Positions 16,273 through 24,519 of a DNA stretch of 64,000 bases are shown here, piece after piece. The stretch spans positions 1 to 64,000 of the forward strand of contig JACKJB010000005.1 in NCBI GenBank assembly GCA_020638155.1, in the 5' to 3' direction. The notes beneath the pieces are model-generated. The model made no database searches. It saw nothing but the letters and a program-made list of their open reading frames with translations, and was not told the DNA's origin. The translations under genes and the position numbers were made by a program. The DNA is from Rhodospirillales bacterium (GTDB lineage: Bacteria > Pseudomonadota > Alphaproteobacteria > Micavibrionales > Micavibrionaceae). Within the stretch, counting starts at the first letter, position 1, and every line of letters begins with the position of its first letter.

Positions 16273-17349
16273 ATGACTTTTGTATCGACATTGGGACAAT
16301 CGCTTGACCAGATCGAGCGCATTAAAATCACGCAGTTGCAGCTGGCCAGTTTCCAAAGCCAGATCGCGACCGGCAAAAAGACACAGACCTTTAGCGGGCT
16401 CGGCAATGATGTGATCGCGTCCAAGCGGGCGCGGGAAAATTTCGCCAAACTGGATAACTACGTCAATAATATCGATATCGCCGACCGCCGCATAAAGATG
16501 ATGTTTTCTGCGCTGGAAGAAATAAAAAACCAGGCCGAAGATGTCCTGAACGCAATTGAAATCCAGACGCAACAGGGCGAATACGAAATTGAGGCCGTCA
16601 GCGATCTTGCCCGCAATACGGCGGACTTCCTGCGCGATCTTATTAACACCCGCGATGGCGACCGCTATTTGTTCGGCGGCGCGGAGACCGTCGATCCGCC
16701 GCTTTCCGGCAGCGGCACACTGGAAACCTATATGCAAAAGCAGCTGAATGACTGGGTCACAGCAGCAATCGATACAGACCAGCTCATTGCAAGTTACGGT
16801 GATAGCGCAGCCCTGACCGATACGATCATCGGTTATTCCGCGACCTTAAGCAGCGGCAGCGCCAAGAATGTTTATGTCCGCGTCGAGGATTACACCGAGA
16901 TCAATTACACCGTCTTTGCCAACCATGACGGCGTCCGCGATATCCTCGCCGGGGTTAATATGCTGGCGCAGATTGACCAGGTGCTTGATGAAGTCACGCT
17001 TGATCCTGATGATCCGGCAACAACCATCACGGCACCGGGGGCAACGCAGCAGGAACAGAACGATAATTTCTACAAGTTCTTTAATGACATGGCGGCGATG
17101 ATGAACCGCGCGCTGGATGCGATCGACAGCGAGCTGTATTCGCTCAGCCAGAGTCAGGCGCAGCTTGATAAAATCAAGCAAAGCCACAAGCTTGACCAGA
17201 ATATCCTGCAGGATACGATCAGCGAAGTGGAGGATGCCGATATGAACGAAGTCGCTGTCAAGCTGAACGCGCTGCAAATCCAGCTCGAAGCGTCGTACCG
17301 GGTTACGGCGTCGATTTCGAGCCTGAGCCTTGTGAACTTTATCAGCTAA
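16273..17349 (+). CDS. flgL: Flagellar hook-associated protein FlgL
   Basis: 358 residues, flagellin-like. The N-terminal helices include QLQLASFQSQIATGKKTQTF and SGLGNDVIASKRARENFAKL; the C terminus has LQIQLEASYRVTASISSLSLVNF. These are the D0/D1 features of FlgL (HAP3), the second junction protein between hook and filament. An AAGGAGA ribosome-binding site sits 8 bases before the ATG, and only 18 bases separate it from flgK. It ends 6 bases from the convergent TcpQ-domain gene, with no terminator between them. Confidence 0.95.
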   Translation: MTFVSTLGQSLDQIERIKITQLQLASFQSQIATGKKTQTFSGLGNDVIASKRARENFAKLDNYVNNIDIADRRIKMMFSALEEIKNQAEDVLNAIEIQTQQGEYEIEAVSDLARNTADFLRDLINTRDGDRYLFGGAETVDPPLSGSGTLETYMQKQLNDWVTAAIDTDQLIASYGDSAALTDTIIGYSATLSSGSAKNVYVRVEDYTEINYTVFANHDGVRDILAGVNMLAQIDQVLDEVTLDPDDPATTITAPGATQQEQNDNFYKFFNDMAAMMNRALDAIDSELYSLSQSQAQLDKIKQSHKLDQNILQDTISEVEDADMNEVAVKLNALQIQLEASYRVTASISSLSLVNFIS

Positions 17350-17355
17350 ATCGCG

Positions 17356-18750
17356 TTACTGCGTAGACAGCGAATAATTCTCGATCACCAGCACAGACGG
17401 GCCGCCCGGCAGATTCGGATGCAGCCGCCCCAGCGGACGCGGGTCCGAATCGTTGTAGCGCATAAGGATATTGGTCACGACATCGGGGAACGTGCCGTGC
17501 ATTTTTACCGCTTCCGGCAATTCGTAATCATAAGCCGAATTCCACAGCATCGCGACATTGGCTTCATTGGCCCATCGGCTGAGAACGCTTTTCAGACCGG
17601 TCCCTTTTTCAGCCTGCCAAAAGCGGATTTCCAGCGGATCAAGCACGGGGCCGCGGGCCGCGGCACTGTCCGTTGCCGGCGCCATAGAAGGCGTCATCGC
17701 AAGCGGCAGGGCCACAGGTCCGCCGGGCATTTCTTTTGCGGGGGCCTTCATCATGCCGGGCGGCAAAGACGGGGGCGCGGCAAGCGGCGGGGGAGCAGGG
17801 GCATCCATCATGACCGCCAGATCCGCCGGGTCGTCAAATTCGGAAACTTCTTCAGGCTGCTCCGGCCCCTGCGGGAACAACGGTTCCGGACGCTGGCGGC
17901 GCGGGTATGATTGCACCGCATCGTCCTGTTCGGCCGCATCCATCATCATCGGCGTATCCTCGGCCATAATGACCGGGACATTCATCGGGTCAGCGTCCGC
18001 CATCACCGGTTCATATGCAAAAGCTTCATTCACGAGAGGCGGAGCGGGCATGTCCGGGGTTAGTTGCGGCATGGCCACCGGGTGACCCGCTGGCGGCATC
18101 ATCATCGGCGGGACACTATCCGTTACGACCAGCGGATTATCCATCATAACCGGAACCGTTTCGGGTTCCCGCTTACGGATCCAGACGCTGTTATCGCTGA
18201 TAACGACTTCCATATCCTGCGGCCGGACGGCATCGGACAGGACTTCATCCCATGGCTTGCCGCCGCTCCAGGAAACACGCAGGGCCGGATCGATATTCGG
18301 ATCGAAAGCATAAGAAAAACGCGGCGGCACGATCTGGCGCATCGCCATCACCAGCGGAATATCTGTGCCGAAACCGACCGCTTCTTCATAAACCGGGACC
18401 GCCGGAACGGCCGGTGCCGCCGGGGCGGCCTCGGCCATGTCAGCCGGGTTCTGCGCGAACGGATTTTCCTTTAAGACCGGGATCACAGACGGCGCAGCCG
18501 CTCCCGGCATCATCGGTTCGCTGGTAATTTCAGGGTGGGCATAAGGATCGATGCGCGGCTGGGACCCCGGCGCGCCGGTTTTGTGCATTTCCATCGTCAT
18601 TGTCGGCGGGACAACAGGCACCATCGCCGGCTTGTTTGCCGGCGGGGTCCATTCAAATCCGGCATATGCCGGGACCGTAACCGCCAAAACCAGGGCAAAA
18701 ATTCCCGCCGTTGCGGTTTTGCCTTTTTTAAGAAAATATCTGTTTACCAT
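17356..18750 (-). CDS. TcpQ-domain protein at the end of the dot operon
   Basis: About 464 residues with a signal peptide ending near AYA (about 30). Two domains resemble TcpQ/STN-type secretin-partner modules: one at about 125-195 (DIPLVMAMRQIVPPRFSYAF ... WIRKR) and one at the C terminus (RFWQAEKGTGLKSVLSRWAN through VLVIENY). They are joined by a linker very rich in Met, Pro, Ala and Asp. Such modules usually bind the N domains of secretin-like outer-membrane rings, so this may be an accessory subunit of the DotC/D/H ring. It lies downstream of icmT in the same direction. The start at 18,750 is set by AAGGAAAG 7 bases upstream; an earlier in-frame ATG at 18,768 lacks this. Confidence 0.72.
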   Translation of the reverse strand: MVNRYFLKKGKTATAGIFALVLAVTVPAYAGFEWTPPANKPAMVPVVPPTMTMEMHKTGAPGSQPRIDPYAHPEITSEPMMPGAAAPSVIPVLKENPFAQNPADMAEAAPAAPAVPAVPVYEEAVGFGTDIPLVMAMRQIVPPRFSYAFDPNIDPALRVSWSGGKPWDEVLSDAVRPQDMEVVISDNSVWIRKREPETVPVMMDNPLVVTDSVPPMMMPPAGHPVAMPQLTPDMPAPPLVNEAFAYEPVMADADPMNVPVIMAEDTPMMMDAAEQDDAVQSYPRRQRPEPLFPQGPEQPEEVSEFDDPADLAVMMDAPAPPPLAAPPSLPPGMMKAPAKEMPGGPVALPLAMTPSMAPATDSAAARGPVLDPLEIRFWQAEKGTGLKSVLSRWANEANVAMLWNSAYDYELPEAVKMHGTFPDVVTNILMRYNDSDPRPLGRLHPNLPGGPSVLVIENYSLSTQ

Positions 18751-18891
18751 CGTCGCTTTCCTTACCATCCTGCCCGCACAGATCCTGCGGTTTATATCTA
18801 AGGGATATTAAACCTGAAAATAAAGAGGCTTGGCGCAATTGACAAGCACCGAACGCGGAAAAGTCATTTTTTTATCGGGATGAAAAAGAAT

Positions 18892-19194
18892 TCAGCCATA
18901 ATCGCGCATGCGGCGATACGCATAGGTAAACAGGGCATTACGGCGATCACCGACCATCCAGGACCGCATAGAGCGCAACGCCGCCGGATATGTCAAACCA
19001 AACCGCTCAAGGATATAAAAGAAGATGACGATCAACAGGGTCAACACAATCGTTACAGGGCGGGCATAAACCAGCAGGATAAAAAACGGCAGGGCCGCTC
19101 TTGCATCGAGACCGAAAAACCGTACCGGACGCATCGTATTCCGCCAGTGCCAGTTCTTCTTCTCAATCTCAAGATCGTCTTGTGCTGTCGCCAT
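18892..19194 (-). CDS. icmT: IcmT-like small membrane protein
   Basis: 100 residues. The sequence WHWRNTMRPVRFFGLDARAA, then a hydrophobic stretch (about 35-62), then LRSMRSWMVGDRRNA matches IcmT in length and layout (Legionella IcmT about 86 residues). IcmT is an inner-membrane Dot/Icm component linked to channel function and pore-mediated egress in Legionella; TraK-type homologues occur in IncI plasmids. It lies between dotB and the TcpQ-domain gene in one operon. Confidence 0.85.
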   Translation of the reverse strand: MATAQDDLEIEKKNWHWRNTMRPVRFFGLDARAALPFFILLVYARPVTIVLTLLIVIFFYILERFGLTYPAALRSMRSWMVGDRRNALFTYAYRRMRDYG

Positions 19195-19284
19195 GATTTC
19201 CCCTGCATATCCCGGTTAACAGTATGATTCTACACCGTAAAAGTTAACAAAATATGGGAAAATATCAAAATAAAAACACCGAAA

Positions 19285-20451
19285 TCACTCGCCGCCGCCA
19301 CCGGTACTGGATGCCAGCATCAGATATGCCCTGCGGTCGATATGCCCGGCTTCGAACGCCAACCGCGCCGATTGGGACATGGTGCGGCCGTAATTCGGGA
19401 TCGCCCGCTGGATATTCGGTCCCCATTCCTTGAAATCCATATCCAGCAGCTTTTCGCGGATTTCATCAGGGAATGTCATCCATTCGCGAATCCCTATACG
19501 GCCCCCGCCGATTTTGGACACGAGGGATTGCGTGACGATCATCCTGATCGTTTCCATCAGCGCATAAGCCCGCTCGGCCCGTTCGTCGGTTTCAAAAGTC
19601 GAAATCATCCGCTGGACCGTTGCGGCAACGCCAATCGTGTGCGTCGTCGTATAGACCGTGTGCCCGGTCTGGGCAGCTTCAATCGAGGCCGAGATGGTTT
19701 CCCTGTCCCGCGATTCCCCAACCAGAATCACTTCAGGCTTGCGCCGCAGCGCATTCCTGACACCGCGATCAAATGACGGCAGGTGGCGGGGAATTTCCGT
19801 TTGCGCCACAAGAGAGCGCGGACTTTCGATCGTATCGTACACATATTCAATCGGTGCCTCATAAGTCAGCATCTTACCGCAGCCATGCGGCCGCTCCAGC
19901 AACATCCGGCACCCGGCTGCGAGTAATGTCGTTTTCCCTGACCCGGTCGGCCCGGTAATAATCACCATTCCCTGGCGCGGGGCCCAGTGGTTGATGACGT
20001 GCTCTTCGACATTCAACGCCTTCATGGTCGGCGGTTCGGTCGGCAATACCCGCATTGTTACCTGCGCCGCATCCCGGCCACGGGAAAGGATCGCGGTAAT
20101 ATTGACCCGGAACCGAATGCGCGTATAGCGATCGGGCCGGACTTCGTAAGACAGATCAAGGTCGTTGGCCCCGGCAAGACGGGCCTGTGCCTCGGGTCCG
20201 TAAATTCTTATCAGGACGGCCGCCATATCCGCAGCATCCAGAGTCCTGAATGTAGCAGGATAAAGGACGCCGTCAATTTCCTGGTAAACCGGACGGTCTG
20301 ACTGGAAAGTAATATCGGAAGCATTCTGTTTAACCGACCACAGCAGGAATGGATCGAGCGTTTCACCAGTAAAACGGCCATGCTCATCAGGCCATGTCTG
20401 GGCCTTGTTTTCCTTGCCTTTAAGAAGGCTTATCGGTTTGCGGGCTGCCAT
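19285..20451 (-). CDS. dotB: DotB, secretion ATPase
   Basis: 388 residues, a PilT/VirB11-class ATPase. Walker A GPTGSGKT at about 167-174, an Asp-box-like YEAPIEYVYD segment near 197, Walker B VILVGESRD near 241-249, and a His box TGHTVYTTTH near 262-271. DotB is a cytoplasmic hexamer that docks on the DotO ATPase and powers type IVB substrate transfer. All catalytic motifs are intact. It follows dotC with a 22-base overlap, as in the Legionella dotD-dotC-dotB order. Confidence 0.95.
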   Translation of the reverse strand: MAARKPISLLKGKENKAQTWPDEHGRFTGETLDPFLLWSVKQNASDITFQSDRPVYQEIDGVLYPATFRTLDAADMAAVLIRIYGPEAQARLAGANDLDLSYEVRPDRYTRIRFRVNITAILSRGRDAAQVTMRVLPTEPPTMKALNVEEHVINHWAPRQGMVIITGPTGSGKTTLLAAGCRMLLERPHGCGKMLTYEAPIEYVYDTIESPRSLVAQTEIPRHLPSFDRGVRNALRRKPEVILVGESRDRETISASIEAAQTGHTVYTTTHTIGVAATVQRMISTFETDERAERAYALMETIRMIVTQSLVSKIGGGRIGIREWMTFPDEIREKLLDMDFKEWGPNIQRAIPNYGRTMSQSARLAFEAGHIDRRAYLMLASSTGGGGE

Positions 20452-21269
20452 TTTTCCGTCCCCGGTATGAATTCGGGCACACCCGTAATTTCAACGGCCC
20501 GGTCACCAACCCGCATTTTCGACCCTCCGCCGGTCACACCCCGGTCAATCTGCAGGGCATAAGGCGGGGAGACCATCCCTTGCGCCAGCAACATGCGGTA
20601 ACGGACCATCCCCTGGTAATGCGCCGTCAACTGGTCGAGATCCTGCTGGAATATCTCGTTGGCCTGGTCAACACCTTGTTCCCAGCCTTCTAAAACCCAA
20701 TCCATCCAGAAAGCGCGCTCATAATCATCATTCGGGCGCAGGATATCGGGCGGCGGCGTCACTTCACCCCATTCACGCCACAGGTAATTGCGCCAGTCAC
20801 GGGCGGCACTGACGATATTGGCATTACGGCTGATATTATAGACCCGGTCGGCCACGGCAGCTTCCTGACCGCCGGTATCGATAATCATCGCGTTGGTTTG
20901 CTCGGATACAATCGGCGGTTCAATCAAAAGACCGGATGGCGCAGGGATCAGAAGCTGGCGGAAATCGAATACTTTATCGAGATAGCTCGAACGCGTCTTA
21001 AGTTCCTCGCGGATATTATAAGTGCGCCAAGCCAGACCGCCGCGCGCGCCATAGGACAACGCCGCCTCACGCATCGCATCCAGACGGATATCGATCGGCA
21101 TCCCCGAAGCATCATCGACGACCATATTGAGTTTCGGCACCATTTGCAGTTCAAACAGCGCCGGCGGAGATGAAAAATCCTCGTCTTCCGACATCGCTGC
21201 CGCAACCTGTCCGGCCAGACAAGGGACCGACAAACCCAGCACCGCGATGAATAGCAGAAAACGTTTCAT
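20430..21269 (-). CDS. dotC: DotC, outer-membrane core subunit
   Basis: 279 residues with a signal peptide. The mature part contains the DotC-type segments ALSYGARGGLAWRTYNIREEL, IVSAARDWRNYLWREW and the C-terminal GVTGGGSKMRVGDRAVEITG. DotC forms the outer-membrane ring with DotD and DotH. In Legionella it is a lipoprotein. Here the only signal-region Cys is in a SVPC context that is a poor lipobox, so lipidation is doubtful. It overlaps dotB and starts 9 bases after dotD. Confidence 0.92.
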   Translation of the reverse strand: MKRFLLFIAVLGLSVPCLAGQVAAAMSEDEDFSSPPALFELQMVPKLNMVVDDASGMPIDIRLDAMREAALSYGARGGLAWRTYNIREELKTRSSYLDKVFDFRQLLIPAPSGLLIEPPIVSEQTNAMIIDTGGQEAAVADRVYNISRNANIVSAARDWRNYLWREWGEVTPPPDILRPNDDYERAFWMDWVLEGWEQGVDQANEIFQQDLDQLTAHYQGMVRYRMLLAQGMVSPPYALQIDRGVTGGGSKMRVGDRAVEITGVPEFIPGTEKWQPANR

Positions 21270-21278
21270 GGGGGCTTA

Positions 21279-21815
21279 TTACCCTCCCACGCCCGTATTG
21301 GGCGCATAGTTAATTTCAACGATCTTACGGCGGCCATCGACACGGACATCACCACGGACGCCGAGCTGTAGCCCCAAGCTGCGCAGGACATCAATGACCG
21401 GCATATTTTCAACATTGACGGACACCACAACCGGAACCGGCGGCGGAGTCCCGATCACCTGGAACGCGTACCCGGACCGGCTTGCCAGTTTTTGCGCGAT
21501 CGGCTCAACCGGGCCGACCCAGTTCACCGTAATCGCCCGGCGCAGTTCGACCGGCGCGTTTTCAATCGGGGAAACCGAAACTTCTGGAGAGCGGGCCTGC
21601 TCCACAGCCGCCAGCGTTTCCAGCGCCACAGAAGCGCGGTCAGCCGCATCCGCCAGCATCATCGAGACCTTATCGGGAGACGCGACCAACTGCGGATGAT
21701 CCCCTTCCACAGGTTCGGAGTAAGAGGACGAGCACGCCGTCAGCGCCGCCATCATTGCAACAGCGGTATACAGCCGCCCTTTGCGTAGTATTTCTATAGT
21801 TTTGAGCATTAACAT
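21279..21815 (-). CDS. dotD: DotD, outer-membrane lipoprotein
   Basis: About 178 residues with a lipoprotein signal (LTAC lipobox). The C-terminal domain (about 95-175) has the secretin N-domain-like fold signature ITVNWVGPVEPIAQKLASRS and VPVVVSVNVENMPVIDVLRSL. DotD is the small lipoprotein that brings DotH to the outer membrane. Start options are the ATG codons at 21,815 and 21,809 or a TTG at 21,830; none has a strong ribosome-binding site. It is followed by dotC. Confidence 0.9.
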   Translation of the reverse strand: MLMLKTIEILRKGRLYTAVAMMAALTACSSSYSEPVEGDHPQLVASPDKVSMMLADAADRASVALETLAAVEQARSPEVSVSPIENAPVELRRAITVNWVGPVEPIAQKLASRSGYAFQVIGTPPPVPVVVSVNVENMPVIDVLRSLGLQLGVRGDVRVDGRRKIVEINYAPNTGVGG

Positions 21816-21967
21816 GCGATAACACCGCAATCGAAAAACGTGAACCTAACCATATAGCAAGGTTAAAATTACCGCCTGTCATTATAGAGAACAAGACGTC
21901 ATTTCGGATATCGCCGCCTTATCACCAGACTTATTCACAATTAACTTTTAAAAAGACGGTTTTCCGC

Positions 21968-22381
21968 CTAGCGGGTCGCTTTCACCAGGCCGTGTTTTTC
22001 CATCGAGGCAATGACCCGATATTTATACCCGTTGCCGATATGCGGTGTACGGGAATGATAATGCGCGATCGCGCGCGATAAATCCCTGGTTTCATCAAGA
22101 TGGGTGCGCAAAATCCATGCCGACACCCCGACATTGGTACAAGGGTCATCCCTTACCCACCGTTTCGCGGTTTCGGTGCTTACCCCCCACTGCGCCGCCA
22201 GCTCAGGCAGCCAGATCGTGTTGATCTGCATCGGCCCGAGATCGTAACTGCCATTCTGGTTCGGCCCGACCTGCTGGCCGACCTTCCCGGCCTCGACCTG
22301 GTAAATCCCCAGCAGCACCGCAGGCGGAATACTGTAGGTCTGGGCGGCGAGAAAAATACATGCAGCAAGAACTTTCCCCAT
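21968..22381 (-). CDS. Lytic transglycosylase-like protein of the dot operon
   Basis: 137 residues with a short signal peptide. The SLT-type catalytic region starts at PAVLLGIYQVEAGKVGQQVG, where the Glu in QVEAG is the likely catalytic acid, followed by SYDLGPMQINTIWL and AIAHYHSRTP. Such small transglycosylases open peptidoglycan for assembly of secretion systems and pili (VirB1/TrbN/IagB type). The start shares a base with the stop of the upstream gene (TAATG), so it is co-translated. It precedes dotD by about 150 bases. Confidence 0.85.
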   Translation of the reverse strand: MGKVLAACIFLAAQTYSIPPAVLLGIYQVEAGKVGQQVGPNQNGSYDLGPMQINTIWLPELAAQWGVSTETAKRWVRDDPCTNVGVSAWILRTHLDETRDLSRAIAHYHSRTPHIGNGYKYRVIASMEKHGLVKATR

Positions 22382-23487
22382 TACACGGCTCCCTGTTCAT
22401 CGTTCTCATCGCTTTTTTTTCCGGAGAAAAACCCCATCGGATTATAAGGCTGATCGCTTTCTGCGGGCGGCGGTTCCGGCGCAGCAGGAGGTTGTGGCGG
22501 CACTGGCGGCGGTGCCGGATCAGGCTCCTGCCGCATCGGCGGCATTTGCGGTTCAACCGGTTTGGGCGGCGTCGCAAAAGGCGAGAACGGCGCTTCAGAC
22601 GCAGGCGGCGAATCTTCCGTCGCAGGCCCTGCCGGAGACACAGCTTTATCCGGGACGGCAACAGGAGTCTGCGAAATACTCCCTGCATTCGGCATTCCGG
22701 CAATCATAGAGGCCATCGACCGGCGCTGCTCGAAGGCCTGCCAGACCGGGTCCATCGGCAACATTCCGCCTGCCTGTTCGGCAGCCTGTGCGCGCGCCGC
22801 GTCATCCATCGCCATCAGCCTTGCAGTTTCAGCCTTGTGGCACACAACATAAAGCGCCGCAAAGGCTGCAAGGACACGCAATTCATTCTGCTTGAGCTGC
22901 TGCGCATCCGCGCCGGCGGAGATTTGAGCGGCGACCGTTCCCGCGGCGCTGACCAGCCGGTCAGCCACCTCCTGCGCCAGTTTATTCTCAGGACGCCCAA
23001 ACGGGAAGGCGGCAATCGCATCAATAACCGGAACCAGCACATTGACATACTGGATAGTCACCTGCGCTTCATCAAGCAATAGCGGTCCCGGCGATAAATT
23101 TTCCAGCCGGGCGTTATTCTCTGCCGCCGGGGCAAAATTATCGGAGAAAGTCAGGACCGCTTCAAGCGATTTAATCATCCGCTTGATATCATTATCGCCC
23201 GGCACCCGCGCATGCAGCCGGTAATGCCCGGCGATCAGCGGCGCCGCCATCCCCGCCAGCGCAAGCCGCAAAGAATCGCCGTCGGCATCTTTTAAATCCA
23301 TCACCGCAGACAGCGCGATACTGATCTGCACCGTTTTATTCAGCAGTTCGGCCACGCGTTCTGCGTCCTGTTTCTGGTCCGGATGCTCCGCCGCGTTTTG
23401 GCGGACAGACACGTCATCGACCGCCGCCATTAACGGGGCGCCGAGTTTTTCAAGCATCCGGGCCTGGAATGTGGATCGTTGCGTCAT
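22381..23487 (-). CDS. Unknown protein of the dot operon with Pro-rich tail
   Basis: 368 residues with no signal peptide and no membrane helix. Residues 1-260 look all-helical and Ala/Leu-rich; residues 265-350 are Pro-rich (runs such as PPPVPPQPPAAPEPPP) and the C terminus is charged. I do not recognise a family. It lies between a DsbC/G-like gene and a transglycosylase gene in the dotD-C-B operon and is probably a cytoplasmic accessory of the secretion system. That role is inferred from context alone. Confidence 0.8.
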   Translation of the reverse strand: MTQRSTFQARMLEKLGAPLMAAVDDVSVRQNAAEHPDQKQDAERVAELLNKTVQISIALSAVMDLKDADGDSLRLALAGMAAPLIAGHYRLHARVPGDNDIKRMIKSLEAVLTFSDNFAPAAENNARLENLSPGPLLLDEAQVTIQYVNVLVPVIDAIAAFPFGRPENKLAQEVADRLVSAAGTVAAQISAGADAQQLKQNELRVLAAFAALYVVCHKAETARLMAMDDAARAQAAEQAGGMLPMDPVWQAFEQRRSMASMIAGMPNAGSISQTPVAVPDKAVSPAGPATEDSPPASEAPFSPFATPPKPVEPQMPPMRQEPDPAPPPVPPQPPAAPEPPPAESDQPYNPMGFFSGKKSDENDEQGAV

Positions 23488-23595
23488 CGTGGTTTCTTAA
23501 AATTACAGACCTTTTTATATATAAAGCGAGCATACCCTCCCAGACAAGAGGGCATCACACCCCATCCCGTACAATTCGAGAAGGCAGAACGGATC

Positions 23596-24456
23596 CTAAC
23601 GCAGGTCGGACAGAATCTGGTTCGGATCCTGCGCGCGGCCCTGGACAATCCGGACATCGCCGTCCGCCGTGCGGTAAACCGTAAACGGGGTGACATTAAC
23701 CTTCCAGGACTGCATGATGGCCAGATTGCGCTGGACACCCTGCTGGTTGATATCCGGCGTGACCGGCAATGCGCTATCATCCCCGTCCAAATGCGCATAC
23801 CAGCGTTTTTGCGGGTCGGGGACCGCTAACAGAAATGCCGCCTGCGCCCTTGTATCCTCACGGAACCCGACCGGGAGGATGCGAACCTGCAACAAGCCGT
23901 TATCGATATAATTTTTCCGCAGGTCTTCGAGAAAGGCATGGCAATGCGGGCATTGCGGGTCGATAAAGGTATAGATATAAGGCGCGTTTTTATCGCCCAG
24001 CGTCACCCAGTTCGCGCCTTCAACATCGGAAAAAAGCTGTTCCGCCGGGGTTTTAAACTCACGTTTGGCCGCATCTTTAGCCTGCTCCAGCGGCGAGTCC
24101 GCTTTTTCCGGCAAGATGTCACCGGTAAACAAATCAAGCGTATCGCTGCCGCTTTGCTTCTGCAGGTCGCGGACCTGATCGAGTGTCACAGCCTTTCCGT
24201 TCTTATCGAATAAAAGCCCCATGACAAAAGCCTGCTGGTCTTCGGTTACATAGAAATATTGTTCCTGCCCGCCTTTGATCGCGATCCAGCCATCCAGGCC
24301 GCCGCGGTTGCCAAGATAGCGCATCTGCGCGCCTTCATCGGCAAGATTTTTCAACGGGGCGGGAAGCGAAGGTTCTCTCTGCGCCTGTGCCTGCGATATT
24401 CCCATCACCGCTATAACCAGTGCCGCTAAAAGAATTCCGTTTAATTTGTGCATCAT
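23596..24456 (-). CDS. DsbC/DsbG-like thiol:disulfide interchange protein
   Basis: 286 residues with a signal peptide ending near AQA (about 25). The C-terminal thioredoxin fold has the active site CPHC in FIDPQCPHCHAFLEDL (about 173-176) and the cis-Pro segment VNVTPFTVYR. The N-terminal about 100 residues resemble the dimerisation region of DsbC/G. It is a periplasmic disulfide isomerase or reductase and heads the operon leading to dotD-C-B. Cys-rich clients are encoded 10 kb away (the five paralogues), a plausible but untested link. Confidence 0.85.
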   Translation of the reverse strand: MMHKLNGILLAALVIAVMGISQAQAQREPSLPAPLKNLADEGAQMRYLGNRGGLDGWIAIKGGQEQYFYVTEDQQAFVMGLLFDKNGKAVTLDQVRDLQKQSGSDTLDLFTGDILPEKADSPLEQAKDAAKREFKTPAEQLFSDVEGANWVTLGDKNAPYIYTFIDPQCPHCHAFLEDLRKNYIDNGLLQVRILPVGFREDTRAQAAFLLAVPDPQKRWYAHLDGDDSALPVTPDINQQGVQRNLAIMQSWKVNVTPFTVYRTADGDVRIVQGRAQDPNQILSDLR

Positions 24457-24519
24457 AAGCCCCGCTTGTTTTATTGTCTGCCCATAGTAATAATTTTACC
24501 ACACTTCATCAAAGCGTTT

